From positions 1 through 42,015 of the forward strand of contig JACPLA010000072.1 of the NCBI GenBank assembly GCA_016186715.1: a stretch of 42,015 nucleotides of DNA. Reading direction: 5' to 3'. Below the pieces are notes generated by a model, which was not told where the DNA came from, did no database searches, and saw only the letters and a list, made by a program, of their open reading frames with translations. The stretch is from Ignavibacteriales bacterium (GTDB taxonomy: Bacteria > Bacteroidota > Ignavibacteria > UBA10030). Made by a program: the position numbers and the translations under genes. This document shows positions 6,927 through 15,455 of this stretch, one piece after another; positions within the stretch are counted from its first letter, which is position 1, and each line of letters starts with the position of its first letter.

Positions 6927-9542
6927 ATGTCCACTCCTCTCATGCGTCAATATCAGAAGGTGAAGGCAAAGTACCCGGACGCCATTCTGCTGTTCCGGAT
7001 GGGTGATTTCTATGAGACGTTCGAAGAGGATGCTCGAATCGCCTCGCGGGTCCTGGGGATCACGCTCACCAAACGGGGAAACGGCGCCGCCGGAGAGGTC
7101 CCGCTTGCCGGTTTTCCGCACCACGCCCTTGATTCCTACCTCCCCAAACTTCTGAAAGCAGGGCACCGGGTTGCCGTGTGCGAACAATTGGAGGATCCGA
7201 AGTTCGCCAAGGGAATCGTGAAGCGTGATGTCATCGAAGTTGTCACTCCCGGCGTTGCCTTTTCGGAAAAAGTGCTTGAACAGCGGCAGAACAATTACCT
7301 TGCATCGGTGGCTCTTCCGACGGCCCTTGCAACCGGATCCGAGCCAGTTGGCCTTGCTTTCATTGACGTCTCGACAGGCGAATTCAGCGCGGGAGAGGTT
7401 TCTCTCAAAGAGATTGCCGATCAGATTTCGGTCCTTCAGCCGTCAGAGGTTTTGATTCAGAAACGGGATGTGGAAACTGTAAGCCGGCTCCTGAAAGACA
7501 AATACAAGGGTCTCTTTTCAAAGATAGACGACTGGGTGTTTGCCTTTGATTTCGGTTATGAATCTTTGACCCGTCAATTCCAGACCCAATCTCTCAAAGG
7601 GTTCGGTCTTGAAGAGCTTAAGATGGCGGTTGTTGCCGCAGGCGCGATCATGTATTACCTGCAGGAAACTCAGAAGGCCAACCTGCCCCACATCAGAAAG
7701 ATCATTCCCTATGACGTCAGCGACTCCATTCTGCTGGATGCGTCAACAAAGCGGAATCTGGAGATTACGACGACCACTCAAGGGCAATCCGAAGGCTCTC
7801 TCTTTTCTGTGATCGATCGGACGTTGACTCCGATGGGGGGCCGGCTTCTGAAAAAGTGGATCAACCTACCTCTGAAACGGATAGAACCGATCCGTCATCG
7901 GTTGGCGGCGGTTACGGAGATGACTGAACACGAGGACGCGCAGGGCGACCTGAGCGCCGAATTGAAGCTTATGGGGGACCTTGAGCGGTTGGTCTCTAGG
8001 ATCGCAACCGGACGTGCGAATCCCCGTGAATTGAATCAGCTTCGCGATTCCCTCGCGAGAGTTCCAGCCATCGTCTTACACCTCAAGCCCTTCAGCTGTC
8101 AGGTAATCTCAAGCCTCAGAGCGGGTCTTGATCCGCTTCCAGAGGTGCAAACACTGATCAGCACCGCTCTGGAAGAAGACCCGCCGCTGGCGCTTGCCGA
8201 CGGAGGGGTCATTCGGAAAGGATACAACAACGAGCTCGATGAACTCAGGCAGCTGGCGTTCCACGGAAAGGACTGGATTGCACGGCTGCAGGAGCAGGAA
8301 CGAAAACGAACCGGCATCTCATCGCTCAAAGTGGGTTTTAACAATGTCTTCGGCTACTACCTCGAAGTTACTCATACGCACAAGGACAAAGTTCCTTCCG
8401 ATTACACCAGAAAACAGACGCTGACGAACGCTGAAAGGTTTATCACGCCCGAGTTGAAAGAATACGAGGAAAAAATTCTCAATGCGGAAGAAAAAATAAT
8501 CGCTCTCGAAACCAGGCTGTACGATGAAGTCCGTCGGGAGGTAGGAGCGCGGTGTGAAGAGGTACAATCCAACGCGCGCCGTCTTGCCGAGCTGGATTGC
8601 TTCCTTTCCCTGGCAGGCGTTGCTGCGGATTTTCGGTACACGTGCCCGGAAGTTGATGAATCAAGAGCGATCGAGATTCGACAAGGAAGGCATCCTGTGA
8701 TCGAGCGTGTGCTTCCGCCGGGGGAGCAGTATACGCCGAACGACGCCTTTCTCAATGCTGAGGGAGAACAGATCCTCATTGTGACCGGTCCGAACATGAG
8801 CGGCAAGTCGAGTTATCTGCGGCAGGTTGGGCTCATCACGCTTCTGGCGCAGATCGGGAGCTTTGTCCCCGCGGAATCCGCCCGAATCGGGATCGTCGAT
8901 AGAATTTTCACCCGGGTCGGCGCGAGCGATAACATTTCGTCCGGAGAAAGTACTTTTCTCGTCGAAATGCATGAAGCCGCCGCGATCGTCAACACGGCCA
9001 CCGACCGGAGTCTGATTCTTCTGGATGAGGTGGGGCGAGGAACAAGCACGTTTGACGGGATCAGCATTGCATGGGCGTTAACAGAATATCTGCATGAACG
9101 CATCGGAGCCCGAACGTTGTTCGCCACACACTATCACGAACTGAATGAACTTGCCGAGTTCTACGCGCGCATCAAGAACTACAAAGTCGATGTCCGTGAA
9201 TATGGAGGCAAGGTGATCTTTCTGCATAAAGTTGTGGAAGGATTTGCCGACCATTCGTACGGGATTCATGTCGCCCAGCTTGCAGGTCTTCCGGAGGAGG
9301 TCACGCAGCGCGCTGCTTCAATCCTACGAAATCTTGAGGGATCGGAACTCAGTGCCCGCGGAACCGGTCATGCAGAAAAGAGAAGAGTGAGGGGCGGAGA
9401 TCTTCAGATGACGTTGTTTGAAGTGAAAGACGAGGCGCTTCGGGAAAGAATCAAAAACCTTGAACCGGAAACCATGACCCCGCTGGAGGCGCTGCAGAAG
9501 CTTGCCGAATTGAAGAAGAGCGTTGAGGATCCGAATTCGTGA
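6927..9542 (+). CDS. mutS: DNA mismatch repair protein MutS
   Basis: An 871-residue MutS1, the mismatch-recognition ATPase of methyl-independent or methyl-directed repair, acting in the cytoplasm on DNA with MutL. The mismatch-contacting Phe-X-Glu motif is present in the N-terminal domain (MGDFYETFEEDA). It is followed by connector, lever and clamp regions and the ABC ATPase: Walker A GPNMSGKSSYLRQ near residue 618 and the Walker B/signature segment LLDEVGRGTSTFDG near 698, with FATHYHEL as the H-loop. The C-terminus (MTPLEALQKLAELKK) matches the usual dimerisation tail. Length is normal. ATG 6927 gives the typical N-terminus; a GTG at 6915 is an alternative. The stop overlaps the start of the DUF3109 gene. 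No mutL is in the window. Confidence 0.98.
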   Translation: MSTPLMRQYQKVKAKYPDAILLFRMGDFYETFEEDARIASRVLGITLTKRGNGAAGEVPLAGFPHHALDSYLPKLLKAGHRVAVCEQLEDPKFAKGIVKRDVIEVVTPGVAFSEKVLEQRQNNYLASVALPTALATGSEPVGLAFIDVSTGEFSAGEVSLKEIADQISVLQPSEVLIQKRDVETVSRLLKDKYKGLFSKIDDWVFAFDFGYESLTRQFQTQSLKGFGLEELKMAVVAAGAIMYYLQETQKANLPHIRKIIPYDVSDSILLDASTKRNLEITTTTQGQSEGSLFSVIDRTLTPMGGRLLKKWINLPLKRIEPIRHRLAAVTEMTEHEDAQGDLSAELKLMGDLERLVSRIATGRANPRELNQLRDSLARVPAIVLHLKPFSCQVISSLRAGLDPLPEVQTLISTALEEDPPLALADGGVIRKGYNNELDELRQLAFHGKDWIARLQEQERKRTGISSLKVGFNNVFGYYLEVTHTHKDKVPSDYTRKQTLTNAERFITPELKEYEEKILNAEEKIIALETRLYDEVRREVGARCEEVQSNARRLAELDCFLSLAGVAADFRYTCPEVDESRAIEIRQGRHPVIERVLPPGEQYTPNDAFLNAEGEQILIVTGPNMSGKSSYLRQVGLITLLAQIGSFVPAESARIGIVDRIFTRVGASDNISSGESTFLVEMHEAAAIVNTATDRSLILLDEVGRGTSTFDGISIAWALTEYLHERIGARTLFATHYHELNELAEFYARIKNYKVDVREYGGKVIFLHKVVEGFADHSYGIHVAQLAGLPEEVTQRAASILRNLEGSELSARGTGHAEKRRVRGGDLQMTLFEVKDEALRERIKNLEPETMTPLEALQKLAELKKSVEDPNS

Positions 9543-10165
9543 GGCAAACTGACCCCGACGATAAGGCCAACCTTCTCCGGAGACACCGGCTGTCTCATGT
9601 TGCGGACCTCAAAATGAGCGAAGATTTTCTTGACAGGAGGTTTGCTTCCGGTTGTTCCATGGCGAACTGTAACGCGGCTTGCTGCAGGTATGGAGTGATG
9701 GTCGATATCCTGGAGAAAGAACGGATTCTTGCTCACGCGGATCTGGTTCGAAAGCACATGGAACCGCATCAGGAGCACGATGAGGCACTTTGGTTTGAAG
9801 AAGAGGAATTCGACAAGGATTTTCCTTCCGGGAGGGCGATCGGTACACAGCACAGGGATTACGGGTGCGTGTTTCTGGACAGTCGGGGACGCTGCGTGTT
9901 GCAAAAGGCCGCAACGGAGGAAGGAATGGAGAAATTCGCTTTGAAGCCCTTCTTCTGTGTCGCATATCCCGTAACGATCGAAAACGGGCATCTCGAAATT
10001 GATGAGCCGGGATTTACGTCAGACCGAACCGGATGCTGCGCGACGGTTGATGAAGGAGATTTGACGATTCTGGACGTTTGTGGGGAAGAACTGCGTTTTG
10101 TGCTGGGGAAAGATGGGTTCGATGAACTGCGGCTGAAGGCTCGCGGTGAGCATGACTTCAAATGA
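9539..10165 (+). CDS. DUF3109 family cysteine-rich protein
   Basis: A 208-residue protein of the DUF3109 family (YkgJ-like cysteine cluster, putative metal or Fe-S binding). Conserved cysteines are seen at 39, 44, 48 and 49 (CSMANCNAACC), 109 (DYGCVF), 118 (GRCVLQKA), 139 (KPFFCVAYPV), 165-166 and 180, spaced as in the family, including the ALKPFFCVAYP segment. The GTG start overlaps the mutS stop (GTGA), so translation is probably coupled to mutS. The function is not known. The link to mismatch repair is positional only; the family is widespread in Bacteroidota without that neighbour as far as I recall. The gene ends in a hairpin-rich convergent junction. Confidence 0.85.
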   Translation: MRQTDPDDKANLLRRHRLSHVADLKMSEDFLDRRFASGCSMANCNAACCRYGVMVDILEKERILAHADLVRKHMEPHQEHDEALWFEEEEFDKDFPSGRAIGTQHRDYGCVFLDSRGRCVLQKAATEEGMEKFALKPFFCVAYPVTIENGHLEIDEPGFTSDRTGCCATVDEGDLTILDVCGEELRFVLGKDGFDELRLKARGEHDFK

Positions 10166-10200
10166 TTTTCAGACGTCACCACTTTTCGAATACGCAACCG

Positions 10201-10326
10201 ATCGGGGGGCCAAGGGAGAAGTGACTCTCCCTCAGCCGATCCCCCATGTCGGCTGCGGGGAGGAGACGTGTTGCTGGTCTCGCTGGAATAAAAGTATCGC
10301 TCGGCGACCCCGTTGTCAAGTCGGGG
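10201..10326. terminator. Hairpin-dense convergent intergenic region
   Basis: Between the DUF3109 gene and the reverse-strand PAS-LuxR gene there are four successive dyads: AGGGAGA/TCTCCCT (10213-10232), CAGCCGA/TCGGCTG (10233-10255), GAGAC/GTCTC (10263-10281) and CCCCG/CGGGG (10308-10326). None has a T-run. They probably end or stabilise the two convergent transcripts; a small structured RNA is possible but unsupported. Confidence 0.4.
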
Positions 10327-10355
10327 AATTCCTGACAGCGGCGAAGGAGGGCAGG

Positions 10356-11018
10356 TCAGGGCGTGTCACTGACCAGGCCGATGCGTACGGCGTGGCGAAC
10401 GAGCGTGGGAATATCTCCGATCCCGAGGCGTTTCATCAGCCGCGACCGGTGTGTTTCTACCGTTTTGAGGCTGATCTTGAGTTTTGCCGCGATTTCTTTC
10501 GTGCTTTTTCCCTCCGCGATCATTCGAAAGATAATCCGCTGGCGGGGGGAGAGGTTTTCATAAAAGTCTCTCTTCTCTCGTTCCCTCCGTTTGTGATCGG
10601 TGATGTCGCGTTGAACTCCCCACACCCTGATGAGAGAACCATCCTCGATAATCCCAACAGCATTGTTCAAAAAATACCGGACACTCCCGTCCTTGTGCTT
10701 TTCGAGTGTTTCACCGTCTCTGACACGATAGTTGTGCGTGAGGAACAGCTGTAGATTCCGGATGTTGTTGCCGTCGTTCCTGTCGAACAGGTCCGGGAAC
10801 CGGGCCCCGACGATTTGCCGTGAGGATTCATATCCGTACATGCGGGCAAACGCATCGTTGCAGTCCGCGAGGTAAGCGTACTGGAACAGATGTTCCATTT
10901 GTTGTTCGATGGAGGTTGATGTCGGAAGGGGGATTTCGAGGTGAGCCCGCCAGATTCCCTCGGTGCTCTCCTTCATGAACACACGATGGAATTCCTTCAG
11001 CACCTGAGGAGGTTCCAT
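10356..11018 (-). CDS. PAS domain plus LuxR-type HTH transcriptional regulator
   Basis: A 220-residue one-component regulator. An N-terminal PAS domain (about residues 30-150) contains DCNDAFARMYGYES and the GVQRDITDHKRRE end typical of PAS/PAC. A C-terminal LuxR/NarL helix-turn-helix (about 155-215) reads LSPRQRIIFRMIAEGKSTKE, then IAAKLKISLKTVETHRSRLM. There is no receiver domain, so it senses through PAS directly or through a partner. The frame is open to a TTG at 11084, but that TTG is the upstream element of a TTG-N20-TATATTAC promoter, so ATG 11018 with AAGGA just upstream is the better start. It lies beside, and divergent from, the RsbU-type phosphatase operon, with the 109-bp repeats in between. 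Ligand and targets unknown. Confidence 0.85.
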   Translation of the reverse strand: MEPPQVLKEFHRVFMKESTEGIWRAHLEIPLPTSTSIEQQMEHLFQYAYLADCNDAFARMYGYESSRQIVGARFPDLFDRNDGNNIRNLQLFLTHNYRVRDGETLEKHKDGSVRYFLNNAVGIIEDGSLIRVWGVQRDITDHKRREREKRDFYENLSPRQRIIFRMIAEGKSTKEIAAKLKISLKTVETHRSRLMKRLGIGDIPTLVRHAVRIGLVSDTP

Positions 11019-11053
11019 ATGTCCTTGAACGCAGTGGGAGGATGACAGCGCTT

Positions 11054-11084
11054 GTAATATACTCTTTGAGTTTCGTTCCCGCAA
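11054..11084 (-). promoter_or_regulatory. Bacteroidota-type promoter for the PAS-LuxR gene
   Basis: Reverse strand: TTG (11082-11084), 20 nt, TATATTAC (11054-11061). The predicted start near 11050 leaves a leader of about 32 nt with the AAGGA ribosome site. Confidence 0.7.
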
Positions 11085-11120
11085 CTCTCGGCAGTATCTT
11101 ATTTTCGAAGGGATACCTGC

Positions 11121-11389
11121 CTCCGTGGACTCTCTTTTGAAGCTCCGTGTCTCTCTGTGAAATCTTCTTCTATAAAAGCGTTACACAGAGAGCCACAGAG
11201 AAGACACAGAGGTACACAGAGGAAATCCCCCTGTGGAACTCTTTTTTGAATCTCCGCGTCACTCCGTGAAATCTTCTTCTATAAAAGTGTTACACAGAGA
11301 GCCGCAGAGAAGACACAGAGGTACACAGAGGAAAATCCCTCAGTGGAACTCTCTTTTGAAGCTCTGTGTCACTCTGTGAAATTAAATCC
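11121..11389. repeat. About 2.4 copies of a 109-bp tandem repeat with internal dyads
   Basis: Unit 1 covers about 11121-11229 and unit 2 about 11230-11339; a third, partial unit runs to about 11389. The shared marker ATCTTCTTCTATAAAAG begins at 11162 and 11271, so the period is 109 bp. Each full unit carries a long inverted repeat: a left arm CTCCGTGTCTCTCTGTGA (11142-11159) and a right arm CACAGAGAAGACACAGAG (11194-11211), which would fold into a roughly 18-bp imperfect stem with a loop of about 34 nt. The arms are made of CACAGAG/CTCTGTG words. Unit differences are few and largely paired. It sits between two divergent promoters. Function unknown. Confidence 0.85.
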
Positions 11390-11421
11390 AGTATAGTAAA
11401 CTCAGACACTACTCCAACTCT

Positions 11422-11440
11422 CCTTTCCGGGAGGAAAAGG
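11422..11440. repeat. Inverted repeat upstream of the phosphatase promoter
   Basis: CCTTTCC-GGGA-GGAAAAGG, a 7-bp dyad with one bulged A, ends 6 bp before the TTG element at 11447. It could be an operator or the tail of the repeat array. The rest of the 11019-11557 gene-free stretch holds the two promoters and the 109-bp repeat, and nothing else that I recognise. Confidence 0.4.
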
Positions 11441-11446
11441 CTCAAA

Positions 11447-11477
11447 TTGATTCTCTCTCAAAAATCACCTACTTTGG
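11447..11477 (+). promoter_or_regulatory. Bacteroidota-type promoter for the phosphatase-HerA operon
   Basis: TTG (11447-11449), 20 nt, TACTTTGG (11470-11477). The expected start near 11481 gives a leader of about 77 nt before the GTG at 11558. Confidence 0.65.
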
Positions 11478-11557
11478 TTCGATCCCAAGGCCCAGAAGAC
11501 CGCAGACCGCTTCTCCCGATGGGGCGAACATGTTGACAGGACAGAGAACAGAAATCA

Positions 11558-12820
11558 GTGAATCAACGAAGACTGTATCGAACAATCGAAAGTTTTGCCT
11601 CCGACCATTTCAAGACTGAAAAAGAACTTCTCAAGCACGTTCTGAACGAGATCGTCAAGGACGAGAACATCGATATCAAGGGAGGTCGGATCTGGCAGTA
11701 TGACCCGCAATCCCAGTCGTATTTGTTGGGTCATCAGATCGGCGTCATCGACCGGCTCGATCGCGGATACCGGATCCCTGTGACCACGTATCCCGTGTTC
11801 CTGAGGGTCGGGGATCAACGGTCTCTGATCGCCAATGAAACGGACGCGTATTTGCGCAAGAAGGGGATTGTCAAATATGCCGTGACAGGCGTGGGAGAGC
11901 GGATCGCGTTCGGCGACGGGTTTCTCTATCAGTATCTCCTTGCTTTCAATTCCGATAATCTGGACCAGAGCCTTGTGCCGACGCTGAACATCATCAGCGT
12001 GGCGGTTTCTTCGGCCCTCAGCCGGAAGAAGATCGAGCAGAAAGCAAGAATGCTGGCGAGGGACATTGATAAGGCGCGGGAGATTCAGCAGAGCATTCTC
12101 CCTCCCTCGGCTTTGCGGTTTCACCAATACGATATTTTCGGGATTTCGGTCCCCGACAGAATCGTGGGAGGAGATTTTTTCGACTATCTCTTTGCCGACA
12201 AAGAAAAAGACCGCCTCTCTCTTATCCTTGGGGATTGTGCCAGCAAGGGGCTTCGCGCCGCGTCTCAAGCGCTGTACGTCGTGGGTGGACTTAGAATGGC
12301 CGTCAGTTACAACTCGAAGATTACGACCATGATGTCCAGGCTGAACCAGCTCCTCAGCAGGACGTTTTCGGAGGAACAGTTTGTTTCGATGGTCTATGCC
12401 GAATTCTTTGACGATCGGAGGGGTCTGTTGTTGTATTCCAACGCGGGTCACAACAGCCCGATTCTGTATCGGCCCCGGCAACAAACGTTTGAAATGCTCG
12501 AACCGACAGGTCAAATCCTGGGTCCTTTTCCCGACGAGACATATGGAGTGGAAAATACGGTACTGGATCCGGGAGATGTTCTTGTTTTCTACACAGATGG
12601 ACTCAGCGAAGCTCGGAACGGACGGGGAGGGGAGTACGGGGAAAAGCGGATTCAGCAAAAAATCGTCGAGTACTCGAATCGCAGCGCGGAGGAAATCAGC
12701 CGTGCGCTGCTCGAGGATGTCCAGAAGTACTCTCGTGGATCGGAATTCACCGACGACAAGACCCTTGTAGTTGTCAAACGACTTCAGGGACAGGAACATA
12801 ACAGCCGGAGCGACCTATGA
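11558..12820 (+). CDS. GAF-PP2C (RsbU/SpoIIE-type) serine phosphatase
   Basis: A 420-residue cytoplasmic phosphatase. Residues 1-150 look like a GAF-type sensor (KTEKELLKHVLNEIV, then GFLYQYLLAF). A short coiled coil leads into the SpoIIE/RsbU module with ARDIDKAREIQQSILPP. The metal-binding and catalytic motifs of the PP2C fold are all visible: RIVGGDFFDYL, LILGDCASKGLRAA, LYSNAGHNSPILY, DVLVFYTDGLSEARN, FTDDKTLVVVKR. Such enzymes usually dephosphorylate anti-sigma-factor antagonists in partner-switching pathways, but no anti-sigma factor or antagonist gene is nearby. The GTG start has only a weak ribosome site; an in-frame stop at 11534-11536 excludes an earlier start. It overlaps the HerA-type ATPase gene by 4 bp (ATGA), so the two are translationally coupled. 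Confidence 0.88.
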   Translation: MNQRRLYRTIESFASDHFKTEKELLKHVLNEIVKDENIDIKGGRIWQYDPQSQSYLLGHQIGVIDRLDRGYRIPVTTYPVFLRVGDQRSLIANETDAYLRKKGIVKYAVTGVGERIAFGDGFLYQYLLAFNSDNLDQSLVPTLNIISVAVSSALSRKKIEQKARMLARDIDKAREIQQSILPPSALRFHQYDIFGISVPDRIVGGDFFDYLFADKEKDRLSLILGDCASKGLRAASQALYVVGGLRMAVSYNSKITTMMSRLNQLLSRTFSEEQFVSMVYAEFFDDRRGLLLYSNAGHNSPILYRPRQQTFEMLEPTGQILGPFPDETYGVENTVLDPGDVLVFYTDGLSEARNGRGGEYGEKRIQQKIVEYSNRSAEEISRALLEDVQKYSRGSEFTDDKTLVVVKRLQGQEHNSRSDL

Positions 12821-14427
12821 CCGAACAAAAGAAGATTGGGTATGTCATCGAAGTCAACAGCGGAGCGTTGAAGGTTCTGGTGGACGATTCTATCGGGTCG
12901 ATGAAAAAGGAGATTGGCGGGAAAGTCTATTACGTCGGACAGTTGGGAAGTTACGTCTTGATTCCGGTCGGAAAGCTCATTGTGGTGGCGATGGTTGCCG
13001 AGCTGAAGAAAGCAGATATTCCGGTGAACGGGGAAGCCCGGCAAAGGGTCCAGCTGACGGTGACGCTTGTCGGAACGGTGAAGGCAGGCCGGTACGAACG
13101 CGGCGTCTCGGTTCTCCCCCCGCTGGATACGCCTGTCTTTTTTGCTGAGGATCAGGATCTGAACGCCGTCTTTTCGATTTTCCAGAAGTTCGGCTATTCT
13201 CTCGGTCAGCTCTCCATGTTTGAAAAGGAAAAGGCCTTTCTCGATCCAAACCGGTTCTTCAGCAAGCATATCGCCGTCGTCGGCTCGAGCGGATCCGGGA
13301 AATCCTGCACCGTTGCCTCAATTCTTCAAAAGGTCGCTCCGTTTCCCGATACGAACATTATTATCATCGATATTCACAACGAATATCATGCCGCCTTCGG
13401 TGCGGATTCGAACTATCTTCCCGTGGCCGATCTGGAGCTTCCGTTCTGGCTCATGAACTTTGAAGAGATTCAGGAAATGTTTATCGATCCTCGTGATGTT
13501 GACTCGGCCAGTCAGATTACGGTTCTCAAAGACCTGATTGTGGCCTCGAAGAAAGGGAAGAATCCAAACCTGTCTGAGTTCGTCACGATCGACACCCCGG
13601 CCTATTTTGATTTGGCAGAAATTCGCGCGCGAATGCAGTTTCTTGACACCGAAAAAGTTACCGGGCTCGGTTCAGGAGGGGCAAAGGAGGGACCGTTCTA
13701 CGGAAAATTCTCCAGATTCCTGGTGCGGTTGGACAGCAAGTTGAACGACGCCCGCTACGCCTTCATGTTCAAGCCGAAACAGTACGTCGCAAGCTCGAGC
13801 CTGAGCGAGTTCTTGCAAAAAATCTTCGGACCGGGAGGAACGGCCAAGGTGACGATTCTCGATATGAGCGGCGTGCCGTTCGATATCGTGAATACGGTCG
13901 TGTCGCTGCTTGCGCGCGTGACGTTCGACTTCAATTTCTGGAATCCTCATCGGCGTGATTTTCCTGTGCTGCTGGTCTTTGAAGAGGCGCACAACTACCT
14001 GCCGGCCACCGGAGAATCGACGAAGGCCGCGCGGCGGACCGTTGAACGGATTGCCAAGGAAGGGAGGAAGTATGGCGTCAGCTGCATGATTGTCAGCCAG
14101 CGGCCGGCGGAGGTTTCAGAGACCATTCTCTCGCAATGCAGCAACTACGTCGTCCTGAGACTGACAAATCCGATCGATCAAAATTACGTCCGAAAACTTG
14201 TGCCGGATACGTTTGTCGGCCTTGTGGACGTGCTGCCGTCCCTGCGCCAGGGGGAAGCACTCGTGGTCGGAGATGCTCTCCCGATGCCCTTGCGGGTACA
14301 AATTGATTATCCGAATCCAGAGCCCGAGAGCGGTGACATCAAGTTCTTCGAGAAGTGGAAACAGAGCGAAGCAAAGACGTACGTCGAAGAAGTCGTAGAC
14401 CGATGGTGGAAGCAGGAACGGAAATAG
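12817..14427 (+). CDS. HerA-type hexameric ATPase (DUF87/HAS-barrel)
   Basis: A 536-residue FtsK/HerA-superfamily ATPase. The N-terminus (GYVIEVNSGALKVLV and onward) resembles a HAS-barrel. Walker A is VVGSSGSGKSCTVASIL near residue 155, Walker B is PVLLVFEEAHNYLP near 385, and the segment GRKYGVSCMIVSQRPAEVSE with SQCSNYVVLRLTNPID matches the HerA arginine-finger and sensor region. Archaeal HerA works with the NurA nuclease in DNA end resection, and bacterial HerA homologues also occur with other nucleases in defence. Here there is no NurA or nuclease neighbour. The partner by operon is a serine phosphatase, which is unusual. The ATG overlaps the phosphatase stop. The next gene (msrP) starts 62 bp downstream and looks unrelated. 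Confidence 0.88.
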   Translation: MTEQKKIGYVIEVNSGALKVLVDDSIGSMKKEIGGKVYYVGQLGSYVLIPVGKLIVVAMVAELKKADIPVNGEARQRVQLTVTLVGTVKAGRYERGVSVLPPLDTPVFFAEDQDLNAVFSIFQKFGYSLGQLSMFEKEKAFLDPNRFFSKHIAVVGSSGSGKSCTVASILQKVAPFPDTNIIIIDIHNEYHAAFGADSNYLPVADLELPFWLMNFEEIQEMFIDPRDVDSASQITVLKDLIVASKKGKNPNLSEFVTIDTPAYFDLAEIRARMQFLDTEKVTGLGSGGAKEGPFYGKFSRFLVRLDSKLNDARYAFMFKPKQYVASSSLSEFLQKIFGPGGTAKVTILDMSGVPFDIVNTVVSLLARVTFDFNFWNPHRRDFPVLLVFEEAHNYLPATGESTKAARRTVERIAKEGRKYGVSCMIVSQRPAEVSETILSQCSNYVVLRLTNPIDQNYVRKLVPDTFVGLVDVLPSLRQGEALVVGDALPMPLRVQIDYPNPEPESGDIKFFEKWKQSEAKTYVEEVVDRWWKQERK

Positions 14428-14489
14428 CGTTCGTGGGAACAATCCGGAATACCGGTTCGTTGTAGCTGAGTGTACACAAAGGAGGCGCC

Positions 14490-15446
14490 ATGCTCATCAA
14501 ACGGGGACCGGAAATCCCTTCATCGGAAGTCACGCCCGAATCGGTTTACCATGGCCGGCGGACATTCCTGAAAAAGGCCGCGTTTGCGACAGCGGGTTTG
14601 GCAACGGCCGGCGTCGCAGGTCCACTGACTTCATCAGCCCGGCCGCAGAATCCGGGATGGAATCGTCCCCCTGCCGGACCGTACAACACCGATGAAGACC
14701 TCACCTCGTTCAAAGACATCACAACGTATAACAACTTTTATGAGTTCGGCACGGACAAGGATGATCCGTACAAGAACGCCGGTGACTTCAAAACCCGGCC
14801 GTGGAGGCTGACCATTGAGGGGGAGGTGCGGAAACCGGCGGCGTACGAATTGGATGATTTTCTAAAACCGTATAAGCTTGAGGATCGAGTTTACCGGCTT
14901 CGGTGCGTTGAGGGTTGGTCGATGATTATCCCCTGGCTGGGGTTCCCCATCGGCGACGTCGTCCGGAAAGTGGAGCCGACTTCCCGGGCGCGCTACATCG
15001 AGTTCACAACGTTGCATGACCCGCGGCAGATGCCCGGTCAGAAGCGACCCGTTCTCAACTGGCCGTATGTCGAAGGTCTTCGCATGGATGAGGCGATGCA
15101 CCCTCTGGCCATTTTTGTTGTCGGATTGTACGGCAAAGAACTCCCCAATCAGAACGGTGCTCCCTTCCGGATCGTGGTTCCCTGGAAGTACGGTTTCAAG
15201 AGTTGCAAGTCCATCGTCAAGATTCGGTTTGTCGAAAACGAACCCCGCACGACCTGGAATATTGCTGCGCCCAACGAATACGGGTTCTATTCCAACGTGA
15301 ATCCAGACGTCGATCATCCCCGGTGGAGTCAGAAGTTCGAGCGCCGGATCGGCGAGTTCCGCAAGAGGAGAACCATGATGTTTAACGGCTATGGAGACCA
15401 GGTGGCAAGTCTCTATACCGGCATGGATCTTCGGAAGCACTTTTAA
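14490..15446 (+). CDS. msrP: Protein-methionine-sulfoxide reductase catalytic subunit MsrP
   Basis: A 318-residue molybdopterin enzyme of the sulfite-oxidase fold that repairs oxidised methionines in periplasmic proteins. A twin-arginine signal is present ([12 protein letters not shown], Arg23-Arg24, then a hydrophobic core ending near Ala50), so it should be exported folded with its cofactor. The molybdenum ligand is Cys139 in [10 protein letters not shown], and flanking blocks ([42 protein letters not shown]) are standard MsrP. Start ATG 14490 has a strong AAAGGAGG site. It is followed 9 bp later by msrQ. A MoaC-MogA fusion for its cofactor lies about 10 kb downstream. Confidence 0.97.
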   Translation: MLIKRGPEIPSSEVTPESVYHGRRTFLKKAAFATAGLATAGVAGPLTSSARPQNPGWNRPPAGPYNTDEDLTSFKDITTYNNFYEFGTDKDDPYKNAGDFKTRPWRLTIEGEVRKPAAYELDDFLKPYKLEDRVYRLRCVEGWSMIIPWLGFPIGDVVRKVEPTSRARYIEFTTLHDPRQMPGQKRPVLNWPYVEGLRMDEAMHPLAIFVVGLYGKELPNQNGAPFRIVVPWKYGFKSCKSIVKIRFVENEPRTTWNIAAPNEYGFYSNVNPDVDHPRWSQKFERRIGEFRKRRTMMFNGYGDQVASLYTGMDLRKHF

Positions 15447-15455
15447 GGGGACGGT

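Noticed and set aside
11121-11389. CRISPR array
   Set aside because: The repeated unit is 109 bp with no short repeat/unique spacer alternation and no cas gene nearby.
11555-12799. 414-codon reverse frame opposite the phosphatase
   Set aside because: Shadow of the phosphatase gene, which carries all PP2C motifs on the forward strand.
12817-14427. HerA-based antiphage defence system
   Set aside because: No nuclease, SIR2, DUF4297 or NurA-like partner is adjacent; only a phosphatase is coupled.
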